A stretch of DNA of 64,000 nucleotides from Mesostigma viride (GCA_009746045.1 RPFO01000213.1:10804957-10868956), one strand, 5' to 3'. Positions 21,190 through 32,647 are shown, counted from the stretch's first letter. The notes: generated by a model from the letters alone, not told the origin. Program-made: numbers and translations.

Positions 21190-21594
21190 TCACTTTGTCA
21201 TTAAATCACTTGCCGGGATTTCAGTTTCTTGCTGGCCGGCCTGAAAAAGCTGGTTCTTTATAAACTCTTTCCGATCCGCAGGCTTCTTAGACCACATGTC
21301 GGTCCTCATCGTCCTGAGCTCCTCGAAATGCACGCTTCTCAAACAATGGCGGCCACAACCACAGTCCCAGTCCCTGCAAAGTGCCGCAGCCAAGGACGAA
21401 TCCTGGCTGCATTTCGCCAACACGGCGGCTGCAGATAACCGGACCCCGCGCCTCGCCATCATATTGAACACGACGACGCCCAGGAGTAATAGCAAGAAGA
21501 ACATTCCCAAAACCTGCCAACCCAGCGCCCCCGCACTGGGCTCCATGAAAACGCCGGGTCTCGCCATGGCTATGTCAACTGGGCAATGTTGCAA
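21190..21594 (-). CDS. small single-pass membrane protein (unknown)
   Basis: 134 codons; a downstream start MARPGVFMEP is also possible. A hydrophobic segment (WQVLGMFFLLLLLGVVVFNM) at residues about 26-45 is a clear transmembrane helix. It is followed by a Cys-rich piece (CRDWDCGCGRHC) and a charged C-terminus (FEELRTMRTDMWSKKPADRK). The N-terminus is short, so a type I or III single-pass topology is likely. It is the only coding-like ORF on the minus strand of the nested element. I do not recognise the family. Confidence 0.45.
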   Translation of the reverse strand: MQHCPVDIAMARPGVFMEPSAGALGWQVLGMFFLLLLLGVVVFNMMARRGVRLSAAAVLAKCSQDSSLAAALCRDWDCGCGRHCLRSVHFEELRTMRTDMWSKKPADRKEFIKNQLFQAGQQETEIPASDLMTK

Positions 21595-21814
21595 ACATCA
21601 TTTGTCCCCCCCCCTCCCCATCTATTTCTACGTTGGCAGACGGCAAACGTAGATCCCCACGTACGCCATGTGTGGGGGGGAATAAAACATGGCAGACCGG
21701 GATGTCACGCCAGCCCGGTCTGCCCGAGTTGTTTAGCCCATGTTACCTCATTTGGCAGCGATCACCATCGCTGCCGCTCTCGTGAATTCGGGGTGAAAGC
21801 GCACGGTGTCACGG

Positions 21815-22075
21815 TGTCTCAACATGTTTGTACTTGGTGTCTCGGTGTCTCAGAAACTCGTGGTCCGCATTGAGTGGGTGTCACGGTGTCTCGACATCTG
21901 ATTGACCCGGTTCAGATTCGTTTTTTTTATATTTTTTTTTAATTCTTTTTTTTTTTTTTTAATTTGGGGCGAATCTGAACCGGGCCAATCAGATGTCGAG
22001 ACACCGTGACACCCACTCAATGCGGACCACGAGTTTCTGAGACACCGAGACACCAAGTACAAACATGTTGAGACA
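21815..22075. repeat. near-perfect palindrome, 106-bp arms, foldback/MITE-like
   Basis: Left arm 21,815-21,920 and right arm 21,970-22,075 are reverse complements with about one mismatch (gattgacc against gattggcc). They are separated by a 49-bp A/T-rich spacer. The arms include ggtgtctcggtgtctc motifs related to the surrounding minisatellite. Such a structure would extrude as a cruciform or give a long hairpin RNA. Confidence 0.9.
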
Positions 22076-22230
22076 TCGGTGTCACGACCGATGTCACAAG
22101 GTGTGCAGCAGGTATTTCCTTTCAATCCCCGAGGAAATTATCAACCATTCATCGGCCATTCTCATGGTCAGGATAGCTAAGAATGGCTTGAGCGGCGAGC
22201 AGCAGCAGCCGGCGGCAGGTATTGGGAACA

Positions 22231-24525
22231 ATGGCGTGGATGCCGAAAATGCATGAGGAGCATGACGATGGAACGGGCGTAGCACGGCCAACGGGGGAGG
22301 AGACTGAGAGCGCAGTTGATGCGGGGACACCCGTAGGTGATGAAGGGCGGGGGAATAAGAAATCGCACGTGTACGTCAAGGTTAACCCATAGTCCGTAAA
22401 CAGTATCGAATTCGATACTGTTTGGGTTCCCGCCAGAAACGGCGCCGCGCCGGTAGCGCCGCGCCACTTCTGACGGAGGACACGTGTCCGGTGGGTCCGG
22501 AGACACTTAGGGACGAAGGTGGTGCATAGGTTTGGTAGGTATATTCGCCATAGCCTGGTTATTACAACGTGAATTGAGAATGTATCACGTGACTTTGGCG
22601 GGAAATTTTCACTCGCGCGCGCGCGTATCGAGATATGGCTGCCAACGTGCCGTTATCACGGAAATTTTTGCGTCTCGCGGCCTGAGACGGTTCAGAATGT
22701 CGCTCAGAATGACGATGCGTGTTTTTCGTAGGTCAGCCATGGCCAGATTGGTAGGACTGGGAAAATACAGGTAGGAAAATACTGCCTTCTTGGTCGTCAG
22801 TGCCATATGAGTTATAGCTTACCATATTTCGATTTTCTCTGTACGGCCGAGCAGTCTGCGCCAGCCCGAGCATCCAGGTTTGGTACGGGACATCTGCTGC
22901 AAGGTTTGCTGGGATTGCGGACGCGTTTGTAGGCCATATTTGCACGGAATATCAACGTAGTAACCATAGCGGTTGCATGCATGATGCGGCTATGGCGGCC
23001 TATGCCTGTAGCGCACTAGTATGTGTGAGATCTGAGGGTGCCGGCCAGCAGAATCCGGGCGGGACGTGAATGAGCCAGGTACGGCAACCTGTTTGCATGT
23101 TGTTTGGCGCGGAATACGCCTGCCATGCATTATAGTTGACGAGTTTATTGGTGCAGCACTTAGCAAGCTTCCATGCCTGCTGTAAAGAGTGGTATCAGCC
23201 CTGTGAGTGCTCAGTTTATGGCATTTCCTTAGAGTATACCACCCCGTTAGTTTAGGTAGGCAGCCCGTTTGCATTCCAGCACTTTTGCCAGTCTTTTGTA
23301 GCTTGTTATAATGCATTGCTGTGTTGCATGTCATAGATGGCTGTCTACGCCCGCGTAACCCACACACGTATATGAGCGTGGTGCCATGTGCAAAACTCAA
23401 TTCTGAGTGGCCCCCCCTGGTATGGGGATGCCTGAACTACCTAATAAAATTATCCAACCTTGACATTGGTGTTTACAACCCTCCCCTGAAAAAAAGGGGG
23501 GGGTTCCATGGTGTGATGCATGAAGATGTTCGTCTTTTGTCCAACTTTGACTGAGAATATCATGCAACCCACTTACGGGACTCAAGATATTATTGCATAT
23601 TCTGAAAGCCCTTGAAGTGTAGATATTCCTGGCATCTTGGTTGAGGGTATTTGGAGTAGCGGTCTGGGAGTTATGATTTTTTTCATTTTAGGGGGTATGG
23701 AAGTGCCAAAAATGGCTCTACGGACTATGGGTTAAGGCCCTGACCGAGAGGGTCAATGCTTTGGAGAACCAACGAAGAATGCCATCCACCCCAGCAAGTG
23801 CTGCACCCAGCTCCAGCACTGGCGTTGGCACGGAGCTTCGCCGGCCCGCTGCGCCTGCCGCGTTGGGGCAACGCGAAAGCTTCAGCGCGGCCCATGGCCA
23901 AGTGACAGGACTGCAACCAGCACACCGTCAACAAGAGCCACGCGCGCGCGCAGTCGCAATGGATGGGCCGAGGCAGCTGGATCGGGAGGGGGAACCGTAC
24001 GGCGAGCACGGTGTGTACGCGCCGTACGACCAAGGAATGCATGCCCAGCCTACTGCCGCTGGCAGGCAAGCGGCCAATGCTTATGTATACCATGCCGGCA
24101 TGTACGATCCACAGCCTGGCGAAGGGTCGGCAGCTGATCCACATCAGCCTCGAGGTCGCGGCACATTGCAACAAACCACCTACGTTGAGAACCCTGAGCC
24201 CGTGCAGCATTACAATGACGGCACTTACCGTTATGCCGCAGCCCCCCCTCTAAGGAGATCTCCAAGAGAGACAAAGCCGAGGCCCCAAATCCCCAAGGAC
24301 GCCGGGGAGCAAGACTGGCAACATCATGATGAGGGAGGAGGTTATGCAGCCAGGGATTCTCATTTCATGGGTCATAGCGATTTTGATGAGCAAGGGACGC
24401 GGGCCTACAACGCCCACGTCCGGCCGGCCCCACAACCACATGCCCAGGCTCCACCGCGGAAAAGGCCACCCTACTCGCAAGATGTAGACGAGTCGGGGCA
24501 ACACGATTATTATGGTTCATATTAG
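22231..24525 (+). pseudogene. gene in the nested element, split by a piggyBac-like insertion
   Basis: Exon-like part 1 (22,231-22,385) starts MAWMPKMHEEHDDGTG and ends at the TTAA site. Part 2 (23,732-24,525) continues ALTERVNALENQRRMPSTP to a TAG stop. With one TTAA removed, the frame reads VYVKVKALTERVNALENQ without a break. The product would be about 310 residues: an acidic N-terminus, a short coiled coil, then a disordered region rich in Gln, Pro, Tyr and His ending in YYGSY. No catalytic motif is visible. A DNA-binding accessory protein is possible but not shown. Confidence 0.6.
22386..23731. mobile_element. piggyBac-like non-autonomous element, TTAA target duplication
   Basis: TTAA at 22,382-22,385 and 23,732-23,735 flanks inverted ends CCCATAGTCCGTA. 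TTAA duplication with CCC...GGG ends is the hallmark of the piggyBac superfamily. The 1,346-bp interior has no transposase. Near the left end is a perfect palindrome (22,398-22,423, aaacagtatcgaa / ttcgatactgttt). Excision with one TTAA restores the surrounding ORF. Confidence 0.85.
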
Positions 24526-24836
24526 ATTGGGCATGTATGGTTTTGATACGGCATTTGCTTGGCACCAGATTCTGCATTAAAGAAAGCTGTATGCAAATCA
24601 TTGTCAGGTAAGTTTGAGCTAATATACATTATTTTATCTTGCATTTGATATTAAAGAGGCACAGAGACACAGTTGGCAGATGCAAGTTTGCTAGGCCATG
24701 GGATTATTGGGCAATAGGGATTATTGGTCATCCATCATATTCATAAATTTTCTTTTATTTATACATGGTTGCGTTAATACTTTGTGGCACTAAACAACAA
24801 AATCATGAAATGCTAGTGCTATCGTGTCATATTGTC

Positions 24837-25530
24837 ACTATCATGCTGTCACGGTGTCACAATGTCACGATGTCACGGTGTCACAATGTCACCTCATGTT
24901 AATCAGTGCTTCTGGGCAATGTAATATCATTGTTGCAACCCCATGGGCGCCACATTACCTTGTGACACCATACAAAATCGTAAAATACTAGCGTTATGGT
25001 GCCATCGTGTCACGGTGTCACGGTGTCACGGTGTCACGGTGTCACGGTGTCACGGTGTCACGGTGTCACAATGTCACCTCATGTAAATCAGTGCTTCTGG
25101 GCAATGTAATATCATTGTTGCAACCCCATGGGCGCCACATTACCTTGTGACACCATACAAAATCGTAAAATACTAGCGTTATGGTGCCATCGTGTCACGG
25201 TGTCACGGTGTCACGGTGTCACGGTGTCACAATGTCACCTCATGTAAATCAGTGCTTCTGGGCAATGTAATATCATTGTTGCAACCCCATGGGCGCCACA
25301 TTACCTTGTGACACCATACAAAATCGTAAAATACTAGCGTTATGGTGCCATCGTGTCTTGGTGTCACGGTGTCACGGTGTCACGGTGTCACAATGTCACC
25401 TCATGTAAATCAGTGCTTCTGGGCAATGTAATATCATTGTTGCAACCCCATGGGCGCCACATTACCTTGTGACACCATACAAAATCGTAAAATACTAGCG
25501 TTATGGTGTCACGGTGTCACGGTGTCACAA
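24837..25530. repeat. higher-order tandem array, right subterminal region of the nested element
   Basis: Four copies of a unit starting acctcatgtaaatcagtgct (24,891, 25,076, 25,237, 25,398; spacing 185, 161, 161). Each ends in a variable number of 9-bp cggtgtcac repeats. The length change of the first unit comes from extra copies of the 9-mer. Confidence 0.9.
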
Positions 25531-25643
25531 CATGTTGGGACAATAACCTACATGCTTTGGACTTACGAGAGGCCCTAAATAACAAAGTTTGAAAAAACTC
25601 AATTTGTAGTAGTGTTCTAGTACAAATCCAGACGAGCTTAGGG

Positions 25644-27170
25644 TTGAGCTTCGGCTTCACCTCCACCACTTTGCCAGGCTCCCAAACATACGCAGCCGGC
25701 CGCGCCCCATCGCGCTCGTACTTGTACCTTTGTGCCACGAAGGCCCCGTGCAGTGCTTCTCCGAAACCACCAGGGCCCGGTCGCTCTTGAACCACCGCGG
25801 TTGGCAGTAAGGTGCTCAGATAGTGCGCAAGCCCCAAGTCCATGGGACCACTAGGAAGCTTTCGCTTTGCAACCGGCTTCTTGATGGCGGCCGGCTTCTT
25901 GCTGGCGGCCGGCTTGTTGCTGGCGGCCGGCTTGTTGATGGCGGGGCGCGACGTGATGGGCTCGAAGACATCTGGCTTGATGGCAGGCACACGAGCAGGC
26001 GGGAGACCATCCGGCATTGGCAGGTCGGCCAGCTTGGGCACCGGAGTGGGCGGCTCCAAGGTGTTGTTGGGCACCGGAGGGGACGGCTGCACAGCGTTGC
26101 TGGGCACCGGAGGGGGCGGCATGACAGGCTGCGTGCCAACGGGAGGGGGCGGCGGTACAACCTTCTTGGCCACCGGAGGGGGCGGCATGACAGGCTGCTT
26201 GGGAACGGGAGGGGGCGGCGGTACAACCTTCTTGGCCACCGGAGGCGGCGGCCTCACATCCGCAATACCTCCACAGGTGCAGGCGCGTACCCTGCCACTT
26301 CCTGCTCTAACTCCTCCTCAAGGGCTTGGAGCCGAGCTCTGAGTCGCCGAACTTCATCTGCTCGGACGCCTGTGGCATGCTGCACAGGCTTGGCCTCCGG
26401 CTTGACCTCCGGCTTGACCTCCGGCTTGACCTCCGGCTTGACCTCCGGCTTGGCCGCTGGCTTGGCCGCCGGCTTGGCCGCCGGCTTGGCAGCAGGAATT
26501 GCCTGCAAGCAGACTCAGGGCGGGGCATGGAATAAGGACGTTAACATTCGGGAAGTCGGTTAACAGCAGACCCGCGATGAAAGAAAAAACCAAGAAGCTT
26601 GCAGACTCCTGTAGCTAAAGATAGCGTTATTACCTTTGGCATGTTCGTCACGTCGCTTAGCGCTTGGCGATTTTCCTTCAGGTCGCCGTCATCATCCTCG
26701 TCCTCGGCGCCAGCACTCTGCCGCTTTTTGGAGCTGCAGTTGCTTAGCCACCGGCTCAGCTCCTTTTTTACGAATTCTTCAACACTTAGGGCTTTGGGTT
26801 TGGAGCCCTTGGGCTTCTGGGCGGTGAGCTCACCAGTCGTCGGGTCTAGCACCCAGCATGATGCCTCATACTTATCCAGCTCGGCACGGTTGTTGTCAGC
26901 CACAGCTGTTTCTAGAAAGTTTATGCAGCTCTTCTTTACCCGGTTAATGAGAGCATCCACCATGGTGCCATCCTGTTCCTTGAGGACATACCCCTCTACC
27001 AGGTATGCACGGCCAAAGGTCGTTATTTGCAGTCTTAAGGTCCGCACATATTCCTTGGGACCGACGTTTTGTTTCGGCTTTTCCTCTTCGGTCGCTCTTG
27101 CATCAAATCGCTCCCACTCCTCGGCACTGCACACGTGAGCTGGTCGTAGCACTGCTACCCTTCTCGGCAT
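25644..27170 (-). pseudogene. second CACTA gene, 5' part, with intron (TNPA-like candidate)
   Basis: Exon 1, 27,170-26,634, starts MPRRVAVLRPAHVC and holds a globular part (VRTLRLQITTFGRAYLVEG ... VKKSCINFLETAVADNN). It then has SVEEFVKKELSRWLSNC and an acidic SAGAEDEDDDGDL stretch. A GT-AG intron of 131 nt (26,633-26,503) leads in phase to exon 2 (AIPAAKPAAKPAAKP, tandem KPEV/KPAA repeats, then an Arg/Glu-rich coiled coil RRLRARLQALEEELEQEV). A frame change near 26,255 leads into Pro-rich repeats (PPPPVAKKVV) and a final segment reaching the TTG site at 25,644. It is transcribed divergently from the transposase gene. Confidence 0.6.
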
Positions 27171-27631
27171 TTACAACGTTCGGTCGCACACCACCATGCA
27201 GATGACCAAGGCTGGCTAAGTCCGGAATCCCCCCGTTTTGCGAACGGAGATGGTGCCAACGTATACATGACGCACTGCACCTGCCTCTGTCCGCCGTTGG
27301 ATTCAGCAGATCGACGAACCTGGAAGCATCCCGCGCAAAAATTTTTTGAACGTCTTTCGCCAAAAGGCACCAACGGCAGCTACACAAACGGCCGGACCGC
27401 ACGCCCGCGCGGGGCCCGCACGCCCCGCGCGGCTGCGTGCGGATCGGCTAGACTCCGTACTGCTTGGTGCAAGTACAGAGGCCTCAGGAGCTAAGGCTGT
27501 ACCGTTTCAGTAGACTTCTACCAATGAGCCCGTGACTAACCAACACTACCGTGCACTGACCGTAATATCTACAATTTGAATGACTGAGAAAATGTCCGTT
27601 TGATCAAAAGGGATCGACGACATCGAAAGCG
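27171..27631. promoter_or_regulatory. divergent intergenic region between the two CACTA genes
   Basis: About 460 bp between the start of the minus-strand gene and the transposase-like coding sequence, with no convincing ORF. By position it should hold the promoters of both genes. No clear TATA box is seen. Confidence 0.35.
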
Positions 27632-27949
27632 TTGGCGAGCAGACTCAAACTTGCAACGGGTGACTTAGCGGCTATCACGGCGGCGGGTGGCACGCAGACA
27701 GGCACCAGAAAGATAGCGGTCGGCTTTTGCTACCCACCCATGGATACCGGACGCGAGCCGATCAGTTACATCGACACACATGCTAGCTGGCCAAATTTCG
27801 TGATATCTCCTTTCCCTTCCTCCATGGATACCTACATTGTCCAGTTGCATTGGTCATCCTGCAGGCTTCCTGAGTTTTATCGCCAAATTATGTTGGATGC
27901 GTTCCTGGAAATGTGGACAGAGCCGGACTTGATGCTCACGGTTGATTAG
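27632..27949 (+). pseudogene. partial, diverged TNP2-like segment upstream of the transposase gene
   Basis: The ORF contains ISYIDTHASWPNFVISPFP, then FYRQIMLDAFLEMWTEPD. It lines up by eye with FMDTHSSWPAFVSCVNLPE ... DLIAEDFLVLWKGY of the transposase exon 2 at about 28.97-29.14 kb. I read it as an old duplication or a leftover of another CACTA copy. Its stop at 27,947-27,949 and the 135-bp gap argue against it being the first exon. Confidence 0.4.
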
Positions 27950-28084
27950 TGAGCTGCCAGTGGTCTCACTGGCGCAGACGCCCCAGCGTGGCTCGATTTG
28001 TGATCCCGATGGCAACTGGTTAGCCACGGAGGGCCGGCATTGACCATCAACGGTCGATGCCGACCCTCCATCTAGAGATTGTAA

Positions 28085-31000
28085 ATGCGTCCAGGACAGA
28101 CAGTCGATGAATTCATGGCCGAGGACCCTGACGACGGGTTGGCCAGTGGAGAGGATGCAGCACGCCAGTTTGCTAGAAATTATGACGAAGCAGTGGCCAG
28201 AGTCAAGGACGATACGCCATTGTACCCGGGATCTGAGAGCAAGGCCTTGATGTTTACATTGCAATTGCTGACGCTAATGGGGGAAAACTCATGCCCTCAG
28301 ACCTTTGCTGATGAGCTCTTTAAGCTGTTGGGAAACGTTCTCCCCGCGGGCAACGCTCTGCCCGACAGTATCTCGAAGGCACGGAAAGTGATCAAAGGCT
28401 TGGGCTTGGGGTACCGTGTGTACGATGCCTGCCCATGCGAGGGTTACTTGTACAAGGACAAGATTACTAAGAGCTGCCCTCTTTGCAAGCTGTCGCGCTA
28501 CGAGACGTACACTGACAGAAACGGTGACATCGTCAACTCGCGGAAAGCGCATCGCCAGGTTAGGCACTTCCCCCTGATGGATCGGATTAGGGCCTGGTTC
28601 CGAGTCCCGGAAATGGCGGAAGCCCTTCAGTACGCTGCGAACCATGAAAACAAGGAGCCAGACTCATCCACGCGCGTTGTGGACGGCTTGAAAGGCAGGT
28701 TTGCACTTGTTTCTACGCCTTCTGTTATGCAATGTGTGCCAAAGTATCAAGTTCGAGATTTTTCCTCTTGCGCTTATCTTTTGTTTGTACTGCTCTGATG
28801 GATACCTTTCTTTTTACGTCTGGTGTTTCTTGTGCATGGACCTGTTCGTGCAGACAGCCGTGCCATCCAGCACATAAAGAACAACTGGGACTTTCGCAGC
28901 CAGCCGCGGAACACCATCTTCCTTCTGAATTTTGACGGAGTATGTCCAAGGTCTTTCATGGATACCCACAGCAGCTGGCCCGCGTTTGTTTCCTGTGTGA
29001 ACTTGCCCGAGTGGGTTATGGTGAATGGGCGGTTTTGCCCTATGGTGCTTCTTGTGGGCGCCATGAAGGGGAAGGCACCGAAGAACATGACCATTTTTTT
29101 GGACTTGATCGCTGAGGACTTCCTGGTACTGTGGAAGGGGTATTACATTTGTGATGTGACGCTGGACGTGGCCGGTGTTTACACTACGACATTTGTGAGG
29201 TCCATTCTTGCTGGCATAATTCACGACTACCCGGCATACTCCAAGTCCCTGAACATTCCAGATGCAGGGTACTATCAATGCGTCCTACATGGTGATGAGT
29301 GGCGTGGGGTTTTTATCTCAAATGGCCGTATCGTTCTCCTTGGCAATGACCGCATGTTTCCCGAGGGTGACCCCCGCCGGCCGGCTCACGCTCCTGTTGT
29401 TCAGGAGATGGACCATGCTGGCTACCTGAAGTACTGTGCTACGCTAAAAAAGCAGCCCGAGCCGTGGCCGGGCCCACTTCAAATGTTCCGAAAAGTGTGA
29501 CACTTTTTGTCGTTTTTTTTACTTTTTCGACGATCGTCACTCTGCAGAGTGATTCGTCGTGCGAAATCGTGCGAAATTGTGCGAAATTTGCTGAAATCGT
29601 GTGAAATTTGCTGAAATCGTGCGAATTTGTGCGAAATTTGCTGAAATTGTGCGAAATTTCATGTGAAAAATGTCGACGGTAAAAAATTTTGATGTGCACA
29701 ACGTGTGTGAATTCATGCGAAATTTTGTCAAACGTCACTCCCCAAAACGACCCTTGGTTGAAATCCATGCGAAATCGTGCGAAATCATGCAAAATTGTGC
29801 GAAATTGTGCGAAATCGTGCGAAATCGTGCGAAAATGTGTGAAAATTTTGCGAAAATCACGCGAAAATCACGCGAACTCGTGCGAAATTTTTTTTTTTTT
29901 TTGCGAAAATAGCGAAAAAGTGTCACACACTTGGCTTGGACGGCGGAACATTTGAAGTGGGCCCGGCCCCGTTTCTCAAGTTACCGTACTGGGTTCACCT
30001 GAAAATCCGTCATTTTATTGACGAGTTCCATCTGTGTCCCAACAACTTCAAGCGGGTCATTCATTGTACAAGCGGTAATTGCTAAACATTTAATTGTATC
30101 ATTTCATTGTGATTGTTGCATGCATATGTACATAGACTGTGGCCTATCTGTTCACATGGAAAGCTGATGTAATATTGGTTTTTTTTTTTTTTCTGTTTGT
30201 ACTATATGCAGGGAAGGCTATGGCGAGCGGGTCACTTCGTGGCAGGCTGAAGGTCCTCGGTCTGCACCCGGAGCTGTGGCGGCCTGATGAAGACCCTCCA
30301 CCGGAGGGAGACCCACCATGCACCGGAGGGAGACCCACCACCGGAGGGAGACCCACCACCGGAGGGAGACCCACCACCGGAGGGAGACCACCAAAGTCCA
30401 CCGAAGAAAGGCCGCAAGAAGAAGAGGGCGCCAGCACCGCGCCCCGGGTTCCAGCTGACGGCTGAGGAAAAGGCTGATATCAAGCGTAAGTGTGACATTG
30501 GGTTTTTATTTTTCCCGTAATTTGGAAATTTAATGTGTAGGACCATTACTATGGTCTGTGTGATTTACATAGGACTGACTATTTTTTTCGGCTGTCGTGT
30601 TACTACTATGTGTTATTTTTTTGCGTGTGGTTGTAATGCGCAGGTCTCGATGACATCATGGCGCATAGCCTACCCGACTACTTCACCGGCCGGATCAGTG
30701 GCTTGCTCTGCGATGCGAAGAGTACTGAAAAATCCAAGACGCGTGACAAGATCCTCTACTTTTGCAAGCAACTCCCGACCATCTTGCGTGGGCGGTTAGA
30801 TGACGATGCACGGCATGCATTTCTCCTTCAATCAGCGGCCTGGGACTTTGTGTTTTCTAGCGGCCCGGCGACTCAGCAGCAGTTGGATGACTGCGGCGAG
30901 ATGTTTTTGCTTGCTGCTGTGCCGATGGAGCGTATAGCGCCAGCGTCTGAGATGGCAAAATCTGTTCATATGATGGCCCACCTGGCCCAGCAAATCCCCT

Positions 31001-32647
31001 TGTTGGGTCGATGTGACACCCGCACCATGGCGTCGGGCGAGCGGATGATGGGGGCCATCACGAAAGCTAAGCTGTCCAACGTCAATGTGGAGAGCTCTAT
31101 GGACGGAGCACATCGCAAGTCTGAGGCGCTGACCCATCTGGCCTATCACATGGTGAAAACCGGGATGGTAAGTACACTCTAGTGACCGATTTTTTTTAAA
31201 AATGGATTTGTGTTCAGATTTAGTGTTATGTACGCGCTGCTTGTGGCCCGGTCTTGTGCTGCATGCAGCTAATTTCTGTGCATATTTGTGTGCGCTGCTT
31301 GCAATGTCTTGTTTGCTTTCTTTTTTTTCTTTCAGCCAAAAGACCGCTACTACATCTGGGACGTCATCCACGCAGACCCGTCCAAAAAGGTCGAGTTGGG
31401 GGGGCGCAGCGGCAAGGTTAAGAATTTCTACACTTTCACCGCCGCGGAATCTGATGAAGTGGGCGCGATTTTGTTGGAGTATGCGCTGCCCAATGCGGAG
31501 TACAAAGATCCCGAAGTCAACGGCGATGAGGCCTACTGGTAAGACGCCGCTGTCCTATTATTGTAAGTTGCTATTCTTTGAGCTGATTTTCTTTCAGTAT
31601 ATATGGAACTTCATCTGATTTCCAAGGACTACTGCCGTTATTCTAATTTTTTTTTCTGGCATTGCTATCTTGCTTTGTATACGATGTGCATGCAGGCGGC
31701 CCTTGTGCAGCGACCTCTCATGGCTCAAAGACTGGATCGGACTCAACCAGCAGCCGCTGGTCCCGGAGCTTGTCCAGGCTGCAGCAGCCGGCGTGCAGCT
31801 CAAGGCTGAGGAGTATGATAGGGTGCACTTGTACGGTTTCAATTACCGGACAAAAGAAGCTGACAGGAAGCAAGCATGGCGGACTGCAAACTGTGGTGTA
31901 GCCTACCATAAGGAGGGAAGCAGCACTCAGTACGGCTACCTGACCCACATTCTCGTGGCGAAGCTGGTGCAGCCGCTGGGGAACTGGACTCAACAGCTTG
32001 TGCTGAGAGTAGAGCTTTTCGATGCATCGGAGGTGGCTTACATTCGGGATCAACGCTTGGTGTTGGTCTGCAGCGCCGAGGCACCACGCACGGCAAAGCT
32101 AGTGTGGCCAACATCTGTTAGCTCTGTTGGGTTTGTGCTGGAACCACGGCATCAGCCCCAGCTTTCGGTCATTCACTGCAAGCTGCCCCGTCACCTGGCA
32201 ACCGGGTGCATGGGCTTTGGAGAACGAGTTTTTCCAAAGCACGGCGACAAGGTGGCAGGAAGACATCAGGTACTTTCCACCTGAGCCGCCCGCTGAACGG
32301 CCGCCCGCTGAACCGCCGCCCGCTGATCCGTCGCCCGCCGGCCATCAAGCACGGCGGCACGACCTTCACGCGCAGCCCCGCCGCGCAAGAAAAAGAAGCC
32401 GCCGGATGAACGGCAGCCCGCGCCGGCAACCACGGCGGCAGAACCCTCACGCGCAGCCCCGCCTCGCAAGAGAAAGAACAAATCTGAGGCTTTGGCGCCT
32501 GCATCACAAAAGGGGAAGGAGCCCATGCCCCCGTTGCGCACAAGTGCACGCGCGCGCACGGTCAGGGACTATAGAGAACAAACCCCTAGCAACGAGGGGA
32601 ATGACAGTGATTTTAACGGTAGTGATGCCAAGGATGATTCTGATTGA
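28085..32647 (+). pseudogene. TNP2-type CACTA transposase, multi-exon, disrupted by an insert
   Basis: Exons by GT-AG signals and phase: 28,085-28,698, 28,858-29,469, 29,965-30,074, 30,212-30,485, 30,644-31,167, 31,336-31,538 and 31,696 to about 32,647. Exon 1 has the TNP2 zinc-like CPCEGYLYKDK ... KSCPLCKLSRYETY and FPLMDRIRAWF. Exon 2 has LLNFDGVCPRSFMDTHSSWP, VLLVGAMKGKAPKNMTIFLD and HGDEWRGVFISNGRI. Exon 30,644 resembles DUF4218 (SGERMMGAITKAKLSNVNVE). The tail has Lys/Arg clusters (APPRKKKKPPDE) and ends DSDFNGSDAKDDSD. A 495-bp insert breaks the second exon. An 18-bp tandem repeat at 30,300-30,390 shifts frame, and the frame near 32.28 kb is uncertain. It would be expected to cut and join the element ends in the nucleus. 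Confidence 0.85.
29470..29964. mobile_element. 495-bp inverted-repeat element inside a transposase exon
   Basis: Perfect 21-bp inverted ends beginning GGGCCCACTTCAAATGTTCC. Inside are many copies of a gcgaaat motif (gtgcgaaatttgctgaaatc type), about 29,560-29,910, in direct and inverted orientation. Removing exactly 29,470-29,964 joins the flanking codons in frame (tgg ccg gcc ccg ttt). The borders are not GT/AG, so it is not an ordinary intron. No clear target duplication is present, although GGCC lies on both sides. Confidence 0.8.

Larger units (their letters stand above)
20552..25643. mobile_element. nested 5.1-kb DNA element with TTG target duplication
   Basis: Ends are inverted copies of CCCTAAGCTCGTCTGG (the match extends to about 24 bp). 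They are flanked by TTG at 20,549-20,551 and 25,644-25,646. Both ends carry GTGTCACGG minisatellites, again a subterminal-repeat design. A 3-bp duplication with C-rich ends and subterminal repeats suggests a CACTA-related, non-autonomous or gene-carrying element. No transposase is recognised inside. Removing it with one TTG restores the interrupted host-element ORF. Confidence 0.85.

Noticed and set aside
20815-25530. GTGTCAC repeat clusters as a possible CRISPR array
   Set aside because: The 9-bp units are contiguous without unique spacers and the longer units are near-identical tandem copies; the setting is eukaryotic.
29470-29964. Insert in the transposase exon as an ordinary GT-AG intron
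   Set aside because: No GT/AG pair at or near the inverted ends keeps the codon phase; the ends are GGGCCC.
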